Assembly: GCA_032622095.1 (NCBI GenBank)
Contig: CP136065.1
Coordinates: 40,243,503 to 40,307,502 of the forward strand
Source of the DNA: Siphonodentalium dalli
Lineage: Eukaryota > Mollusca > Scaphopoda > Gadilida > Siphonodentaliidae
Reading direction: 5' to 3'
DNA length: 64,000 nucleotides
Translations under genes and position numbers: made by a program
Shown here: positions 20,490 through 31,605 of the stretch, piece after piece
Numbering within the stretch: position 1 is the first letter of the stretch
How the letters are laid out: each line of letters opens with the position of its first letter
Notes under the pieces: model-generated
The model's database searches: none
What the model was told of the DNA's origin: nothing
Seen by the model: only the letters and a program-made list of their open reading frames with translations

Positions 20490-20556
20490 AAGGGTTGCGT
20501 GTTACAGCGTGTACATATTATTTGAGCGTATGTATGCATAGTTCGATAAGCTGTTA

Positions 20557-20745
20557 TTATGTACGTGTGATAAGATTATGTGACGTATTAGCATTAACGC
20601 GATAAGCAGCTGAGATTATTGTGGAAAATCTCTTGCCAAACAAAATATTTTTACCACGATAGAAGACTAACGATTCTCGTTCTAAGAACAATAACTCTAT
20701 AAACGTACGCTCTTCCAATAATTCGCGATAATACACGGATGCCAT
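20557..20745 (-). CDS. ASVYYRELLEERTF micro-gene, right-arm inner copy
   Basis: 62 residues on the minus strand from ATG at 20745: MASVYYRELLEERTFIELLF then LERESLVFYRGKNIL... It is the only copy with both an ATG and an untouched tail. Part of the tail (FYRGKN...GKRFST) is encoded by the TTCTATCGTGGTAAAAAT block that elsewhere in the element is non-coding, so the gene has been extended by fusion to a repeat. An AACGCTCTTTATTCATC box precedes it (inverse, about 20758-20772). No homolog recognised. Confidence 0.4.
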   Translation of the reverse strand: MASVYYRELLEERTFIELLFLERESLVFYRGKNILFGKRFSTIISAAYRVNANTSHNLITRT

Positions 20746-22191
20746 TTATGTTGAAAGATGAATAAAGAGCGTTGATTTACTATGAGGTAATATATACGTG
20801 CATGAATAGGTGCGGGTAAGTGAGTTGAGATGTGAAGGTGGTTGGGTAGGGGTGTTGGGAGGGGGGTATTATGACGTAGGTCTGTGACAAACATTATTGA
20901 GTGGAAAATCTCTTGTCAAACAAAAGATTTTTACCACGATAGAACCCAGAGAGATATTATTATTGAAAAGATAATCGATTATACATGTATTTATTGGTGA
21001 TGACATAATTCAAGTTCACATATGGTAGGATATACAACATAAGATTGTCATAACTGATGCTAGTTCCAGTTGACAGAATCAGACATGTCTTCGGATGAAT
21101 AAGCACTGTCCAGTAGGTAGGAATATTCATCTGTTACTCAAAATACAGATCCGAGTAACTTCCCTAAAACAGGGTGGGGGCGGGGTCCTCGACCCCTTTT
21201 TTAGCAACGCTTTTTAAAATAACCGACTAACGATTCTCGTTCTAAGAACAATAACTCTATAAACGTACGCTCTTCCAATAATTCGCGATAATACACGGAT
21301 GCAATTTATGCTGAAAGATGAATAAAGAGCGTTGCTTTACTATGAGCTAATACTAAGGGTGTCTTGTGCTCCGACACGTACACATTGTGTACGCGCATGA
21401 ATATGTGCGGGTAAGTGATGTGAAGGTGGTTGGGGTAGGGGTGGAGGTGATGGGGAGTATTATGACGTAGGTCTGTGACAAACATTGAGTGGAAAATCTC
21501 TTGTCAAACAAAAGATTTTTACCACGATAGAACCCAGCGAGATATTATTATTGAAAAGATAATCGATTATACATGTATTTATTGGTGATGACATAATTCA
21601 CATATGGTAGGATATACAATATTTAAAGTGTTCACTTTTAATCCCAGTTGACAGAATCGTCAGACACTTCTTCGGATGAATAGGCACTGTCCAACAGATA
21701 TGTGTACTCCTCCATAAGTTCAATTTCCAGGTCCCAATCCTCGAGCTGGTGTTGGTAACTGTGACATTCTGAACAGGTAAAAGATGATTGTGAGCTAGTA
21801 CTTCAAAAATCGGCTTCTATGTCCCGATATGAACTTTCAGAAGACCAATTGTCTGATCCGCTCTCTGATCCGCTCTCTGATCTGCTCTCTGATCCGATGT
21901 CGTTATTCATTCCATAACGTAATGCCTCAGGCCAGTCGAAAATTGGTTGCTCGTAATCTTCATTATATTGAAAGTTTTGAAATTTTTGAAGTTTTTTTTA
22001 AATTTTTTAAATTTTTGAAGTTTTTGAAATTTTTGAAGTTTTTGAATTTTTTTTGGCCCTACTCTATCGAAAATATACTTACGCCCATTTTTATCAACGA
22101 TTCTCAATTATATAGTACTATAGTACTAACATACTCAAAATACACTTATGCCTAATTTTTCGATTGGACCCAACGAGACCCACTATCTTCT
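20690..22191 (-). repeat. Right inverted arm of the Polinton-like element
   Basis: Inverse of 16628-18221 with the same order of blocks: TIR, 9-bp repeat, acidic frame, AATAAA block, micro-gene, GTCGAGGACCCCGCCCC, duplicated module. The main differences are a shorter 9-bp repeat and a few point changes, so the arms are close to identical over 1.5 kb. Confidence 0.85.
21907..22107 (-). CDS. KFQ-repeat small protein, right-arm copy
   Basis: 66 residues from ATG at 22107, with the same 18-residue start as 16712-16945. The repeat is shorter and slips frame, so the product ends in TSNQFSTGLRHYVME rather than the left copy's end. The two arms therefore encode the same N-terminus with different C-termini. 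Confidence 0.35.
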   Translation of the reverse strand: MRIVDKNGRKYIFDRVGPKKIQKLQKFQKLQKFKKFKKNFKNFKTFNIMKITSNQFSTGLRHYVME

Positions 22192-22197
22192 CCTAAG

Positions 22198-22465
22198 ACA
22201 CAATTAGAAAAGCGAATATGCCATGTATATATGCAAACAGAATAGAATTGAAATGGGGATACATTTTGTCATGGAATGCGATGCCTGTAAGGATCTCAGA
22301 CAAAATTTGTTCGAAACGATTGAAAGAAACGATCCGGATTTTGATAAGATGAACGAAGCGAAAACATTTTTAATTATCATGAAAAACAAGCATGGGAAAA
22401 TAACTGCTTATGTGTGCAACATGATCCGGTTATTCTTCATTCGGAGAAAACAGCTCATTGGTTGA
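22198..22465 (+). pseudogene. LINE 1: C-terminal zinc-knuckle region of ORF2
   Basis: Continues the frame broken at 16627: KTQLEKRICHV, then after a small shift CKQNRIEMGIHFVMECD, then DLRQNLFETIERNDPDFDKM. The C-x2-C ... H-x4-C arrangement is the cysteine/histidine motif at the end of many APE-type LINE ORF2 proteins. The frame 22223-22465 is still open to a TGA at 22463. This rejoining across 5.56 kb is the best proof that the Polinton-like element is an insertion. Confidence 0.8.
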
Positions 22466-22605
22466 CAATTACAAATGTGTCATTATCAATATATATTATG
22501 TTTGTTATTTTGTTGTTTATGTTTGTTCGTTATTTTCAATTGTGCAACTGCCATAAATTGGTGTATTGCAATAAATATATCTATCTATCAATCTATCACT
22601 TGTGT
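22466..22605 (+). mobile_element. LINE 1: 3' end with TATC tail
   Basis: AT-rich 3' untranslated stretch ending GCAATAAATATATCTATC and further TATC/AATC repeats. A poly-A-like signal followed by a short microsatellite is usual for CR1/L2-like LINE ends. A similar AATAAAGATC(TATC)n end lies inverted at 33916. Confidence 0.7.
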
Positions 22606-22614
22606 TCTCTAGCG

Positions 22615-22835
22615 TCTCTATATAATCATTAAATTGTTCATCCCTATGTTTCACGTTTGGGAGATAAAACTGTATTATTGACATCAAGCAGTTTGAGTTC
22701 AGGCGGAGCTGAATGCCGACAAGGCGATTATCGCCCGTTTCAAATTCAACACAATTTGCCGAAATGTCATTCCGAACAAGAATAGCAACATCATCTTTTG
22801 TATACGTTCCGCCACTTGGCGTTGTGATTGTTTTA
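22615..22835 (-). pseudogene. LINE endonuclease fragment, inverted
   Basis: Minus-strand reading contains GGTYTKDDVAILVRNDI, SANCVEFETGDNRLVGIQL and SIIQFYLPNVKHRDEQF. The G-G-x-x-x-x-x-x-V-A-I-L-V-R order and I-x-F-Y-L-P are middle blocks of an APE-type LINE endonuclease, exactly the part missing from the copy at 14567-14690. It sits just past the 3' end of that LINE but in the opposite sense, so it is a separate fragment or a rearranged piece. Confidence 0.7.
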
Positions 22836-22939
22836 CCCGGTTTTTGCTGATTTGTTGATTACATGTGCATTGTTTTGCTCCAAGCCATTAACAGACGAAA
22901 TGCTCACAACCAAAGAACTGTTAAAGACATATTATGCAT

Positions 22940-23120
22940 TTGTTCTACTGCGCGCAAATGACAACTTAGTACTCAGGCTTTATGCCAACTGGAGAAATGT
23001 AGCGTCCTATTAACATCGCCGAAAATCTCAAAAAAATTACCATGCAACTGCATAGAAAAGAACTGCGCTCAATTGTAAATATTTACTTCTCGATTCGGGT
23101 CGCAACTATCGGCGATAAAC
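22940..23120. repeat. Dispersed repeat (CAGGC..TATGCCAACTGGAG)
   Basis: ACTCAGGCTTTATGCCAACT, GGAGAAATGTAGCGTCCTA, AACATCGCCGAAAATCTCAA and CTCAATTGTAAATATTTACT recur in the same order at 34610-34790, in shortened form at 57440-57530, and at 58700-58860. Class unknown. Confidence 0.6.
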
Positions 23121-23654
23121 AAAGTAACTAACGAGATTCACTGCATTTAACTAATATATAAGAATGATGGTGTGTTGTCAATTTATATATAATATTTGGG
23201 CATGATTATTCTCCATTACTATTTTATCACTCTACCGGAGTATTCCACGTCACTTTAATTCAAACTGTCTCGGTGTACACTCAGCTGTGTATCATTCATG
23301 TACCAGTTGCGGCTATTACAAATTCAAAGTACAGAACATTAAGGCCGACAAACAACTGTTATAACTTGATGCTCAGAAAATGGCTGGACCTCGACCATCA
23401 TCTGGATATCCCACATCTTCAGCGCTCTTTCGGAGTAGAATAGCGTTAATTTTCTATTAATTCATTTACTGTTAGTTGGTAAATTATCTCTGTCACATGT
23501 AGCATTGGCCAATTCAGTACCATGCATCCTTCCGCCAAATATGTATATCTTTCAAATTACCCATGTTTCCTACATGTACACACTGTTTACAGTTTACGTA
23601 CTATACACTTCACATAGCATCACTAAGCTCACTTCAACGGCCATCCATGAATCT

Positions 23655-23740
23655 TAGTATTCTCCCGGATGCATGATCACACAAACCATACCCATGTTTA
23701 TTCTCCCGGATGCATGATCACACAAGCCATACCCATGTGT
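23655..23740 (+). repeat. ~43-bp direct duplication
   Basis: TATTCTCCCGGATGCATGAT plus CACACAA(A/G)CCATACCCATGT occurs twice in tandem. It is followed to 23835 by a TATATG/TGTGTATA microsatellite. From 23120 to 23655 I see nothing I recognise. Confidence 0.85.
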
Positions 23741-24059
23741 AATTGTATGTGTGTATACATATGTAGGCGTAAGAATATATATATATACATGTGTATATGT
23801 GTATACATATGCATGTGTATATATATGTATGTTCATGCCATATAACTTTCGCAATTATCCAAACTTTGGAGTTATCTCGCTTGCACTTCAGATAACCGTC
23901 TTAACAAAGCATAACATATCTTTAAACACAGCATAAAACGTCCCGCGTCAGCTCAACGCGAATTATTCCATACCCTTTATTTCCTCACACAGCCATGTCC
24001 CATGTTTGCTTTGGTGTATATTTAATCAGATATACATGCACATATAAACGTGCATATAT

Positions 24060-24160
24060 AGGTACCTGACCATTACATATGTATGCATATATGTGTGTGT
24101 GTGTGTGTGTGTTGGTGTGTGTATGTCTACGTGGATGCATGTATATGTGTATGATTCTGG
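24060..24160. repeat. TG/TATG microsatellite
   Basis: ATATGTATGCATATATGTG followed by a (TG)n run of about 12 units and mixed TGTATG to 24160. Confidence 0.9.
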
Positions 24161-24164
24161 CTAA

Positions 24165-24500
24165 ATCTGGTAAGTTTAGGGGTTAATAAGCGGCACTTCC
24201 GTTTGACCTTGACTACTCTCCGTGCGTATTTGGGTTTCATTAACACCCTCGCACAGATATGGATACTAAAATCACACCTGGACATAGCAGGGGCGGTCCG
24301 GGCTGTTAGCTTCATTTCGCGGCGAACATTTTCGCCGATGCCGGCATTTTGAGGGTTAATAGCGACCCTGAGTGGGTTTCCATGACACCCATGCACTATA
24401 TTGCCCTTAAAATAACTCATAGTCCATATGGGGGGTCCGGGCTGGTCCGGGCTGGTCCGGACTGGCCCGGGCTGGTCCGGGCGGCGTTTAGTCACACCCG
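24165..24500. repeat. CCGGGC-bearing tandem repeat, with GGGCTGGTCC array
   Basis: Two degenerate ~165-bp units, each with an AGGGGTTAATAA/GAGGGTTAATAG block and a GGGGCGGTCCGGGCTG/GGGGGTCCGGGCTGGTCCGG block. The second ends in five GGGCTGGTCCG-type repeats (24430-24482). Same family as 29150-29830; inverse copies at 26000-26520. A tandem unit near 160 bp resembles satellite-like repeats known in bivalves, but no named match can be claimed without a search. Confidence 0.55.
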
Positions 24501-24914
24501 TTTTATGGAACATTTAATTTGACAGTTGTCAATGGTCAATTCAAGGATGCATTATCCATCGAAACAAAGCTTGTGGATTCAGATAATAAATATGTAACAC
24601 ATCTGCAGATGTCATGAAATGAAAGGACAATTAATTAATCCCAATGGGGCCATAATTGGACCTCGATCCGGTGGATTATAATAAAACAATAAAACGAATC
24701 ACCCACCAATATAACGTATACATAAACTTGTGGACACCCATTCGGGGTGAAGGAGAAGTTCACTCGATAGTTTAGACCATTCCGGGCGCTTCGCGCCCAA
24801 CTACTCTCTATATGTCGACACCCTGAATGAAAAGGGGTTGATATGATAACACCACCAGCATCCAGCATGAACGGTGTCAAATATACAAATTTATAACTAC
24901 ACCCCATAAACTTT

Positions 24915-25165
24915 TCTTTACTAAATACTCATTGACGAGTAGTTCCCTCATGAAATGTTCAGATGATAAGTTCGACGAACTACCAAGAACTTGTTATTAA
25001 TTAATATAAAATCTTTTGAACTTGTATTTTCATTTTGTATGTCTGTCGTATGCTTACGATTCCTGGACACCCCTCCGAATGAATAATATACCCTTCCATT
25101 GTATACTTGTTATAATCGATGGGATAATACATTTAGTCTAGAAATGTTTAAACCTGACAAACTCA
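24915..25165. mobile_element. Degenerate copy of the 2093-2351 MITE
   Basis: TTTACTAAATACTCATTGAC, AGATGATAAGTTCGACGAAC, ATTCCTGGACACCCCTCC, GAATGAATAATA and TTTAGTCTAGAAATGTTTAA match, in order, blocks of the 2093-2351 element. A further piece is at about 25755-25835. The remaining sequence from 25165 to 26000 has only a G15 run (about 25621) to note. Confidence 0.55.
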
Positions 25166-25999
25166 TGGAAATTATATATGCACCCAGTCCCATTCCTGTG
25201 GTTAGAATGTCCTGTTACCTCAAGCTTTCCAACAGTTGTGAATGTCCAATTTGACATCCACTATGGTTGAAATTTTCAAACTGATGGCAGTTCCAGCCCA
25301 AAAACTTGAACGAAACTATGAAAATATTCGGCTTTTTATCTAAAAGCGAAATTATTTCACACGAAATAATGGTTGGAAATTCCAGATAATGTTATATCAG
25401 GCATGGCATTTGTTGAAAATTTGGAATAGTTGAGACACCCAACTCCCTGTAGCAAAATCCCTTGACGTTGTCCCGTGTCTGCATGCAACATGTTATCTGA
25501 GATATATCAAGCAAGTATCAGGTTAGCCAATATATTAACATATCACAGGAAGTAGGCTGCTAAATTCGTCACCTGTATTTGGTATTATGTGTCATCGGCA
25601 AATAAATAGGCTGGACGGTCGGGGGGGGGGGGGGGTGGTCGGCTACCAAAAACTGGAAATGGGAGTTTCGGTCGTTCGAGTTTAATTCTAATCTAATCTA
25701 TTAATATATCTGAACAATATGAATAATCCTGCAATTATATTATTTGGTTTTTTTCTGGTCTATCGTCAGCTTTTATAACCTGAACACCCCTCCAAATATA
25801 TTACTGTTCCACTGCGTACTTTTATTTCGCCCAAAAGGGTGATATTAATATTGAACCTGTTCGTTTACATTGTGTCCATAGATTTCCCCCGGGTCTCACG
25901 GTTTACCAACACGAGTAGACGTTCGCCCGGAATTACCATTGGTTTTCTTTGTTATCATATTGAGTCGTATGAAACCAGCACCCAATCGCATATAATACC

Positions 26000-26520
26000 A
26001 GCCCAGATATATTGACAGGGTGCCAATTACCAGCGTAACTAAAAACCACCGGGAGCAGCCCGGATCAGCCCAGACCGGCCCCATGGTGTATATGCGGGAT
26101 TTTAGAGAGCAGCACAGTGCGGGATCTCACGAAAACAAACACACGCACGGTTGGGATTGCGGCCATGCAGACGTGTCGATATTAACCCATAAGTTGCCAG
26201 AATTTCATTATGGTGTCTGCAATGATATGACTTGCAGACGGGACCCAATGTCACCATCGTAGCGCCAAGAACACCACACATATATGTAGCGGAACCATCG
26301 TCGACTACATTCGCAAAGAAATAAGTGCGAATCAGCCACCAAAGCTATGACAGGTAATTAACACTCGAAATCCGGATATCGCCAATATACGTATGTCGCG
26401 AATGAAGAGAACCAGCCCGGACCGTCCCTGGGGCGTCCGGTATGATTCTAGTGACCAGAACATTTGGGATGGGTTCGCCTGAAAACCCACACACGTACAG
26501 ACGAGGGCCGTGGCCACATA
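26000..26520 (-). repeat. CCGGGC-bearing repeat, inverse copies
   Basis: About 1.5-2 degenerate units reading GAGCAGCCCGGATCAGCCC and ACCAGCCCGGACCGTCCCTG, with inverse TTAACACTCGAAATCC and ATATCGCCAATATACG blocks matching the plus-strand units at 29150-29830. Confidence 0.45.
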
Positions 26521-27239
26521 TAAGTACCGCTATTAACTCCTAATCTGCCATAAGTTCAGCATTGTGCCTTCAATAACATGACTTGCATATATTTATAATA
26601 TTTTCCAAATGTACATGATTAAATCTTGTAAAGTAGTTCGTGGGCGATCTGATGCATGCATCTTCATGTTCTTGTAACAGAATAGTCGAATCCATCCAGT
26701 ATATACAGGATTAAACTGGCTGAATCTATTTGATGATGCTGATAGTTGACAGTCACGTTTACATTGACGATTTGATAATGACTACAGAAAACTCTGTCCA
26801 TACCTGGTTTGAAATGCATTGATGACTTGACAAAGCATAACAAATCGTGCCCCCAATAACACTGAGTACTTCACATGATGAAAAGTCGACCTTAACAATT
26901 CTGGATTTGCATAATGCACATTGTAAATCTGCAAATCACACACAACATATTCACCTGTGATATTCCAAGTGAGACACGTTATGTTCGGATGCAGTTAACT
27001 TCCCTCAACACAAGGTACGTGATATGGGAATGAACAATGGCCATGAAATAGCTTCTACAGCTATAAGAATAAATAAGTGAAATTAGCTATCAAATCTAGT
27101 GCACATTACACGTAAAATGAACATGACGATGCATGTATTCTAGTCAGAATTCTTGGTCGTTTGTCAACGAAGACACCTGCACCAGACGAACAGACCAAGT
27201 GCCGCCTGTAATCCGATTCGTGTATCTGAGGAAATGTGT

Positions 27240-27480
27240 CCATTGCTTGCCGGGGTACCATATGACTGAAACGACGATATACCCTAACAAACCAAACCAT
27301 AATGTGAGCCTGCTTACCTGGTACCATAATGACTGGACCAACAATATACCCTAAACCATCATCTGATCCTGCTTACCGGGTAGCATATGACTGGACCAAC
27401 AATATACCCTAGGGCCATAATGTGATCCTGCTTACCGGGTACCATATGCCTGGACCAACAATATACGCTATACGCTAAAC
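27240..27480 (+). repeat. ~62-bp minisatellite, four units
   Basis: CTGCTTACCGGGTACCATAT then GACTGGACCAACAATATACC and CTAAACCATAATGTGATC repeats at about 27244, 27306, 27370 and 27429, with a KpnI-like GGTACC in most units. No coding role. The stretch 27480-29040 shows nothing I recognise. Confidence 0.85.
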
Positions 27481-29039
27481 CATAAGATGTGGTTCTGCTT
27501 TAATGCTGCGTTGTTGGCGTGTCCTGATTTAGCTATGATGTCGGGGGTCAAGAAACAGTAGTTATTATTGTCAAATTCCAAAGAGCCCACCCCATGAATG
27601 ATCATTTTAGAGCCGCCTTTTTACTTCGAGTTATCTTATTCAGTGCGTTCATTGTGCCTTCGCTGATTACTAATGGCTCACGGCACTAACTTGTAGAACA
27701 AGTTTTCTCATTATAGTCCGTGGGCCAATTCTCAGAATGCCTCTAGTTTAGAAGTTGGCTGCACCCCCTCCACAAAGGTTTTAATATATCAAATTAAAGG
27801 TCATTATATGATGCATCCGAGTTTTCTTGTTGCCCGCTTCAGAATGTGTCCCAAAATAGATTTCTCAGGAAAGACGACAACTCCTACCCCTAAAATAAAA
27901 ATAAAAATTCATCGAGTACAAGTGTCAGCGTATAAATAAAATAGCTGATAGCTACTGCATATAGTAGCTAGCTCAATAGTATAAGGCATAATCTGTATTC
28001 AATTTTACAAAAAAAGTTATACATATCCAGCGAGATATCATTTTCCCATGGAAGCTACGTATTACATGAACCAAACATGTGTTTGAATATTGGGCTGTAT
28101 AATACCTTTTTAGCTGATAGCATTAATATCTCAGGACAACAAACTCAATCTTTACTTTCGTGTCACTGCTGACATTTTGTAGAAAAGTCGTCACATATCA
28201 GTTGTTATGCTCCAATTCAACTATAGTTGACATATTTTGAATTTAGATAAACACAGAGAGGAGATTTACCATGCTGGAACTATTATTTGATCAATTGCTG
28301 AACATAGCAATCCTAGGTCCACACAAGATACACACAATTCCATAATTTGTAACTATTTTCTGATTAGTCTGTCAACCAGCTCAGCATTATTCCATACCAC
28401 TTTTGTTAGTCAACTAGGGCAACTACTATTACACTAAATGATAAGCAGTTACTATACCGACTTGAGATCATTTAGGTGTTGTGAGAGTAACAGGTTTAGT
28501 CATCTGAGTTTTTAGATATGAAACTACTTCAATGATGCACTGATGACAGTTGTTGTCTATAGCCATTGATAGTAACATTCATATTTGAGACAATTGCTTG
28601 CTCTTTTTCCCTACATACAATGATCTAGGCTTAAGGGTCTTAGTTTCATCAGGAAAACTATATTTATTTCAGTTTTATATTTCGCGAAGCTCTTTATGTT
28701 TATGTTTCATAAGTTCATCAAGGAAAAACCTAATTTATTTCAGTCATATGTTTTCTAAACTGTTTTATTTACAATATTGTAGAAGTTTTCACATTGGCCA
28801 AAAGTCTATATTTACTTATTATCTTGTTGAAAATATATGATTCCAGATTCTTTCTTTCTAAAAATGTCCATGCCGGGTTCTTTCCGAATGGTGTCGGGAA
28901 AGAAGTTTTGCCACGGACCCACATGCAACATGCCATAGCAACTAAGGCCCACGTTAGCTCCCAGTAACATAAATATGTTGTTTTTGTTATATGTTTTAAA
29001 CCTTTACAAATGTCAAATACAGGCACAACAGGTCTTTAG

Positions 29040-29140
29040 TAAAAAAATTGCAGGAGGTTGTGAAAAATGTGTTTTTTGCCTCTGTGACCACCCACCCACT
29101 CGGCATCCATTCCCGCAAATTATTTACTACCCCCCCCCTG
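29040..29140. repeat. C-run / GACCACCCACCCAC dispersed repeat
   Basis: TTTTTTGCCTCTGTGACCAC, CCACCCACTCGGCATCC and a C9 run repeat the plan of 10268-10360 and of 2515-2620. Confidence 0.5.
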
Positions 29141-29149
29141 ATTAAATGG

Positions 29150-29830
29150 GTTGATAACCCCGGGATAAAACCGGCGCTGGACAACACATCAAGTAAATTT
29201 TCACAGCGTATACATCCTACTATCACAATATATCATATTATACTGTCTGCACGGCCATTAGTCATCAATATATAGTGTGAGTGGGTCTCTGGGTCCGCCC
29301 GGGTTCTTTTACAACAATATCGGCATTTGAAGTCTTTATAAAACCAGCGGTGGATGACCAAGCAAGTAAATTTTCACAAAATATGCTTAGTATGTATCAT
29401 ACTACCGTAATGAATCACATTATGTTGTCAATGTGGCTGCCGGGCTTGTCTGGGCTCTCCTGTGCTGTTCTGGCGTATATCGCCATTTGAGGGGTTAATG
29501 AAGCCGACCGTTAACGAGATGGCGAGTCAATCTTCACAATATGCCTTTAGTACGTGCCTCGCTACCATTAGTCATCAATATTTAGTGTGAGTGGGTCTCT
29601 GTGTCTGCCCGGGGTCTCCTGAGTTCTTTTAGTCTATATCGGCATCTAAAGGGTTAATAAACCCGCCGATGGTTGACACAACAAGTAATTGTTTTTATAA
29701 TCTATGCTTATTTTGTATCCTACTACCATAAGGCATCATATTAGACTGTCTACGGACCCATGGGGCCGCCCGGGCTTGCAGTCCGGGCGTGTCCGGGCAG
29801 TAATTAGTCACACCCAATATTTCCGATGAC
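29150..29830 (+). repeat. Degenerate 160-175-bp tandem repeat, about four units
   Basis: The marker AAACC.GC..TGGA.GAC followed by AGTAAATTTTCACA recurs at 29162, 29336, 29498 and 29657 (spacings 174, 162, 159). Each unit has TATCGGCAT..GA.G.GTTAAT and a GTCCGCCCGGGTTC/GGCCGCCCGGGCTTG block. The array ends GTCCGGGCAGTAATTAGTCA, near-identical to GTCCGGGCGGCGTTTAGTCA at 24475, suggesting a fixed element boundary. Confidence 0.7.
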
Positions 29831-29959
29831 GACTAACGAAAGTAGTGTGCGGCACAGTTAGTAATTTCGATGTCGGCCGTTGAAAAATATGGAAATCTCG
29901 TGTAAAAACTAACTTACATATTGTCAATGAGACAGAATGGAACCTGAGAATGACGTCAG

Positions 29960-30380
29960 GCATAGCTTTCACCCGTTTTCTGACGATTCATCGTACGGTC
30001 AGTATGTCCAAACTCTGGCGCTTGTGTCGAATATTTCCACAAAACAAACGCTGCTACATCACGACATCACTGGTCATCAATGCAAACACTTTCCGAGATG
30101 TAGGGCAATGCCCTAACTGTGAAACATATATGTCGACAAAGTCAAACACATCCTAATTGACTGTAAGGAGTTTCCACTGATGTTTTTTGGGTTAATCGAC
30201 CGGTATGGTATACTTTGCTTCAGTGCCGTTGATGAACTAAGTGATGATGGCACGATATCCTTTCATCTCACACACGTCAGTGATCACATACCGTATGTTA
30301 TTTGTGATATTGATTGTTTTGCGAACTACATAGTCGGATTTACTGCACAATTGTGGTTGCGCTACAAGCGAATTGAATGA
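29960..30380 (+). pseudogene. LINE 3: ORF2 C-terminal fragment
   Basis: The frame 29950-30156 ends in CPNCETYMSTK. With a one-base shift the sense continues as YVDKVKHILIDCKEF and then the frame at 30180-30380 (MFFGLIDRYGILCFS... RYKRIE, TGA). C-x2-C ... H-x4-C is the terminal zinc knuckle of APE-type LINE ORF2 proteins. No 5' portion is visible. Distinct from LINE 1 and LINE 2 in the spacing after the knuckle. Fragment, not functional. Confidence 0.5.
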
Positions 30381-30524
30381 ACAATACATGCCCCAATGTT
30401 CAAAATCCGTGAACGCGGCGTTTGCAACAGACGTGATCATACCCTATAATAATTATGTGTGCATTCTTCTGTGAGCAAAATGTGTGCATGGAGTACACGT
30501 ATAATGTGTAAAGTGTGATCTACA

Positions 30525-30890
30525 ACATCATCAGCATCATCAACACCACCACCATCATCATCATCATCATCATCATCATCATATTCATCATCATATTCAT
30601 CATCAGCACCATCATCATCATCATTATCATCAACAACAATATTCCCATCTTCGTATCTTCAACATCACAATCAGCAACAACATTATCGTCGTCATCGGCA
30701 CCATCATCACCATCAATATCGCCATCGTCATCATCATCATCCTTCATCATCATCATCATCATCAGCATCATCATCATCATCGCGTCATCATTGTCAACAT
30801 CGTCACCATCATCTTACACCATAATTGTCATCTGCAGCAGCATCATATTGATCATCAGCATCATTATGATCATCATCGTCATCAAACCCA
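30525..30890. repeat. (CAT)n / (ATC)n microsatellite
   Basis: About 365 bp of imperfect CAT triplets with interspersed ACA and CGT. All poly-Ile, poly-Met and Ser/His frames across it are triplet artefacts. Confidence 0.95.
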
Positions 30891-31560
30891 TCATTGTATA
30901 CATCGCTGTAAATACGTATTGCTCATCATATTAATTTATAAAATTGTAAAATTGATTTATGATACCATTCTGTTCATTCTGTTGTGCATAACAATGTTAT
31001 ATTCTTTATGAAATGTTCAATGATTGGCGGAAATAAAAATATAATAAAAATAGGTATCAGCCGAATGACAAATTGTTATTTCTTATAAACAATAGTAAAA
31101 TCTTACAAATAAAACTCTGTATAGTATTGGCCCCTGATCCCATCTTGCTTCAATAATTATCTTACATGTATACAACGTGCGATTAAAATGGGGAGAATAT
31201 CGCTGACATTGTGAGTTAAATACTCTTATAATTTCTTCCACTTCATTTGTATAGTATGTTGTACGAAAGTGTATCAACTAATATGAACCTGGTAGAACGA
31301 AACATAAGTAATATTTATAAAGTCGAAAGTTTGATTTCAAAAGTCGAAATCTTGAATTTCAAAGTCAAATTTCAAGATAAAAGTAAATATCTTGACTTTT
31401 ATAAAGTCCATGTTTTTCTGGAAACAGGATATTTGTCCATCAGTCCATCAATATATGTCACTATAAAGCTCCCAAAATATTACGATAATTCCAACTCAGG
31501 TCGATATCATTCAATGAGATGTAACTATAAGTAATAATCTCAGTTTCCTGATATAATTAC

Positions 31561-31605
31561 ACAATTTAAAGGCATCGTGTCGACTCACATATGCCTTTAA
31601 ATTGT
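31561..31605. repeat. 15-bp-arm hairpin with TTTAAA
   Basis: ACAATTTAAAGGCAT (31561-31575) and ATGCCTTTAAATTGT (31591-31605) are perfect inverse copies around GTGTCGACTCACAT. Could be a minimal TTAA-flanked foldback remnant. The surrounding 30900-31930 is otherwise unremarkable AT-rich sequence. Confidence 0.6.

Larger units (their letters stand above)
16628..22191. mobile_element. Palindromic Polinton/Maverick-like non-autonomous element
   Basis: A 5,564-bp insertion in the LINE. It begins AGAAGATAGTGGGTCTCG and ends with the exact inverse ...CACTATCTTCT, between two copies of CCTAAG (16622-16627 and 22192-22197). Long terminal inverted repeats, a 6-bp target duplication and a 5'-AG terminus are the published signature of Polinton/Maverick elements. 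The inverted arms run 16628-18221 and about 20690-22191; the 2.5-kb loop holds a second family duplicated in direct orientation (18472-18878 and 20061-20489). The polymerase, integrase, ATPase, protease and capsid genes of full Polintons are absent. It carries short AT-rich genes with AATAAA signals instead. The TIR is nearly identical on both sides, so insertion is fairly recent or arms are being homogenised. Class assignment rests on ends and target size only. Confidence 0.7.

Noticed and set aside
30515-30934. Poly-Ile and poly-Met reading frames
   Set aside because: Pure CAT/ATC microsatellite; no start context, no conserved domain.
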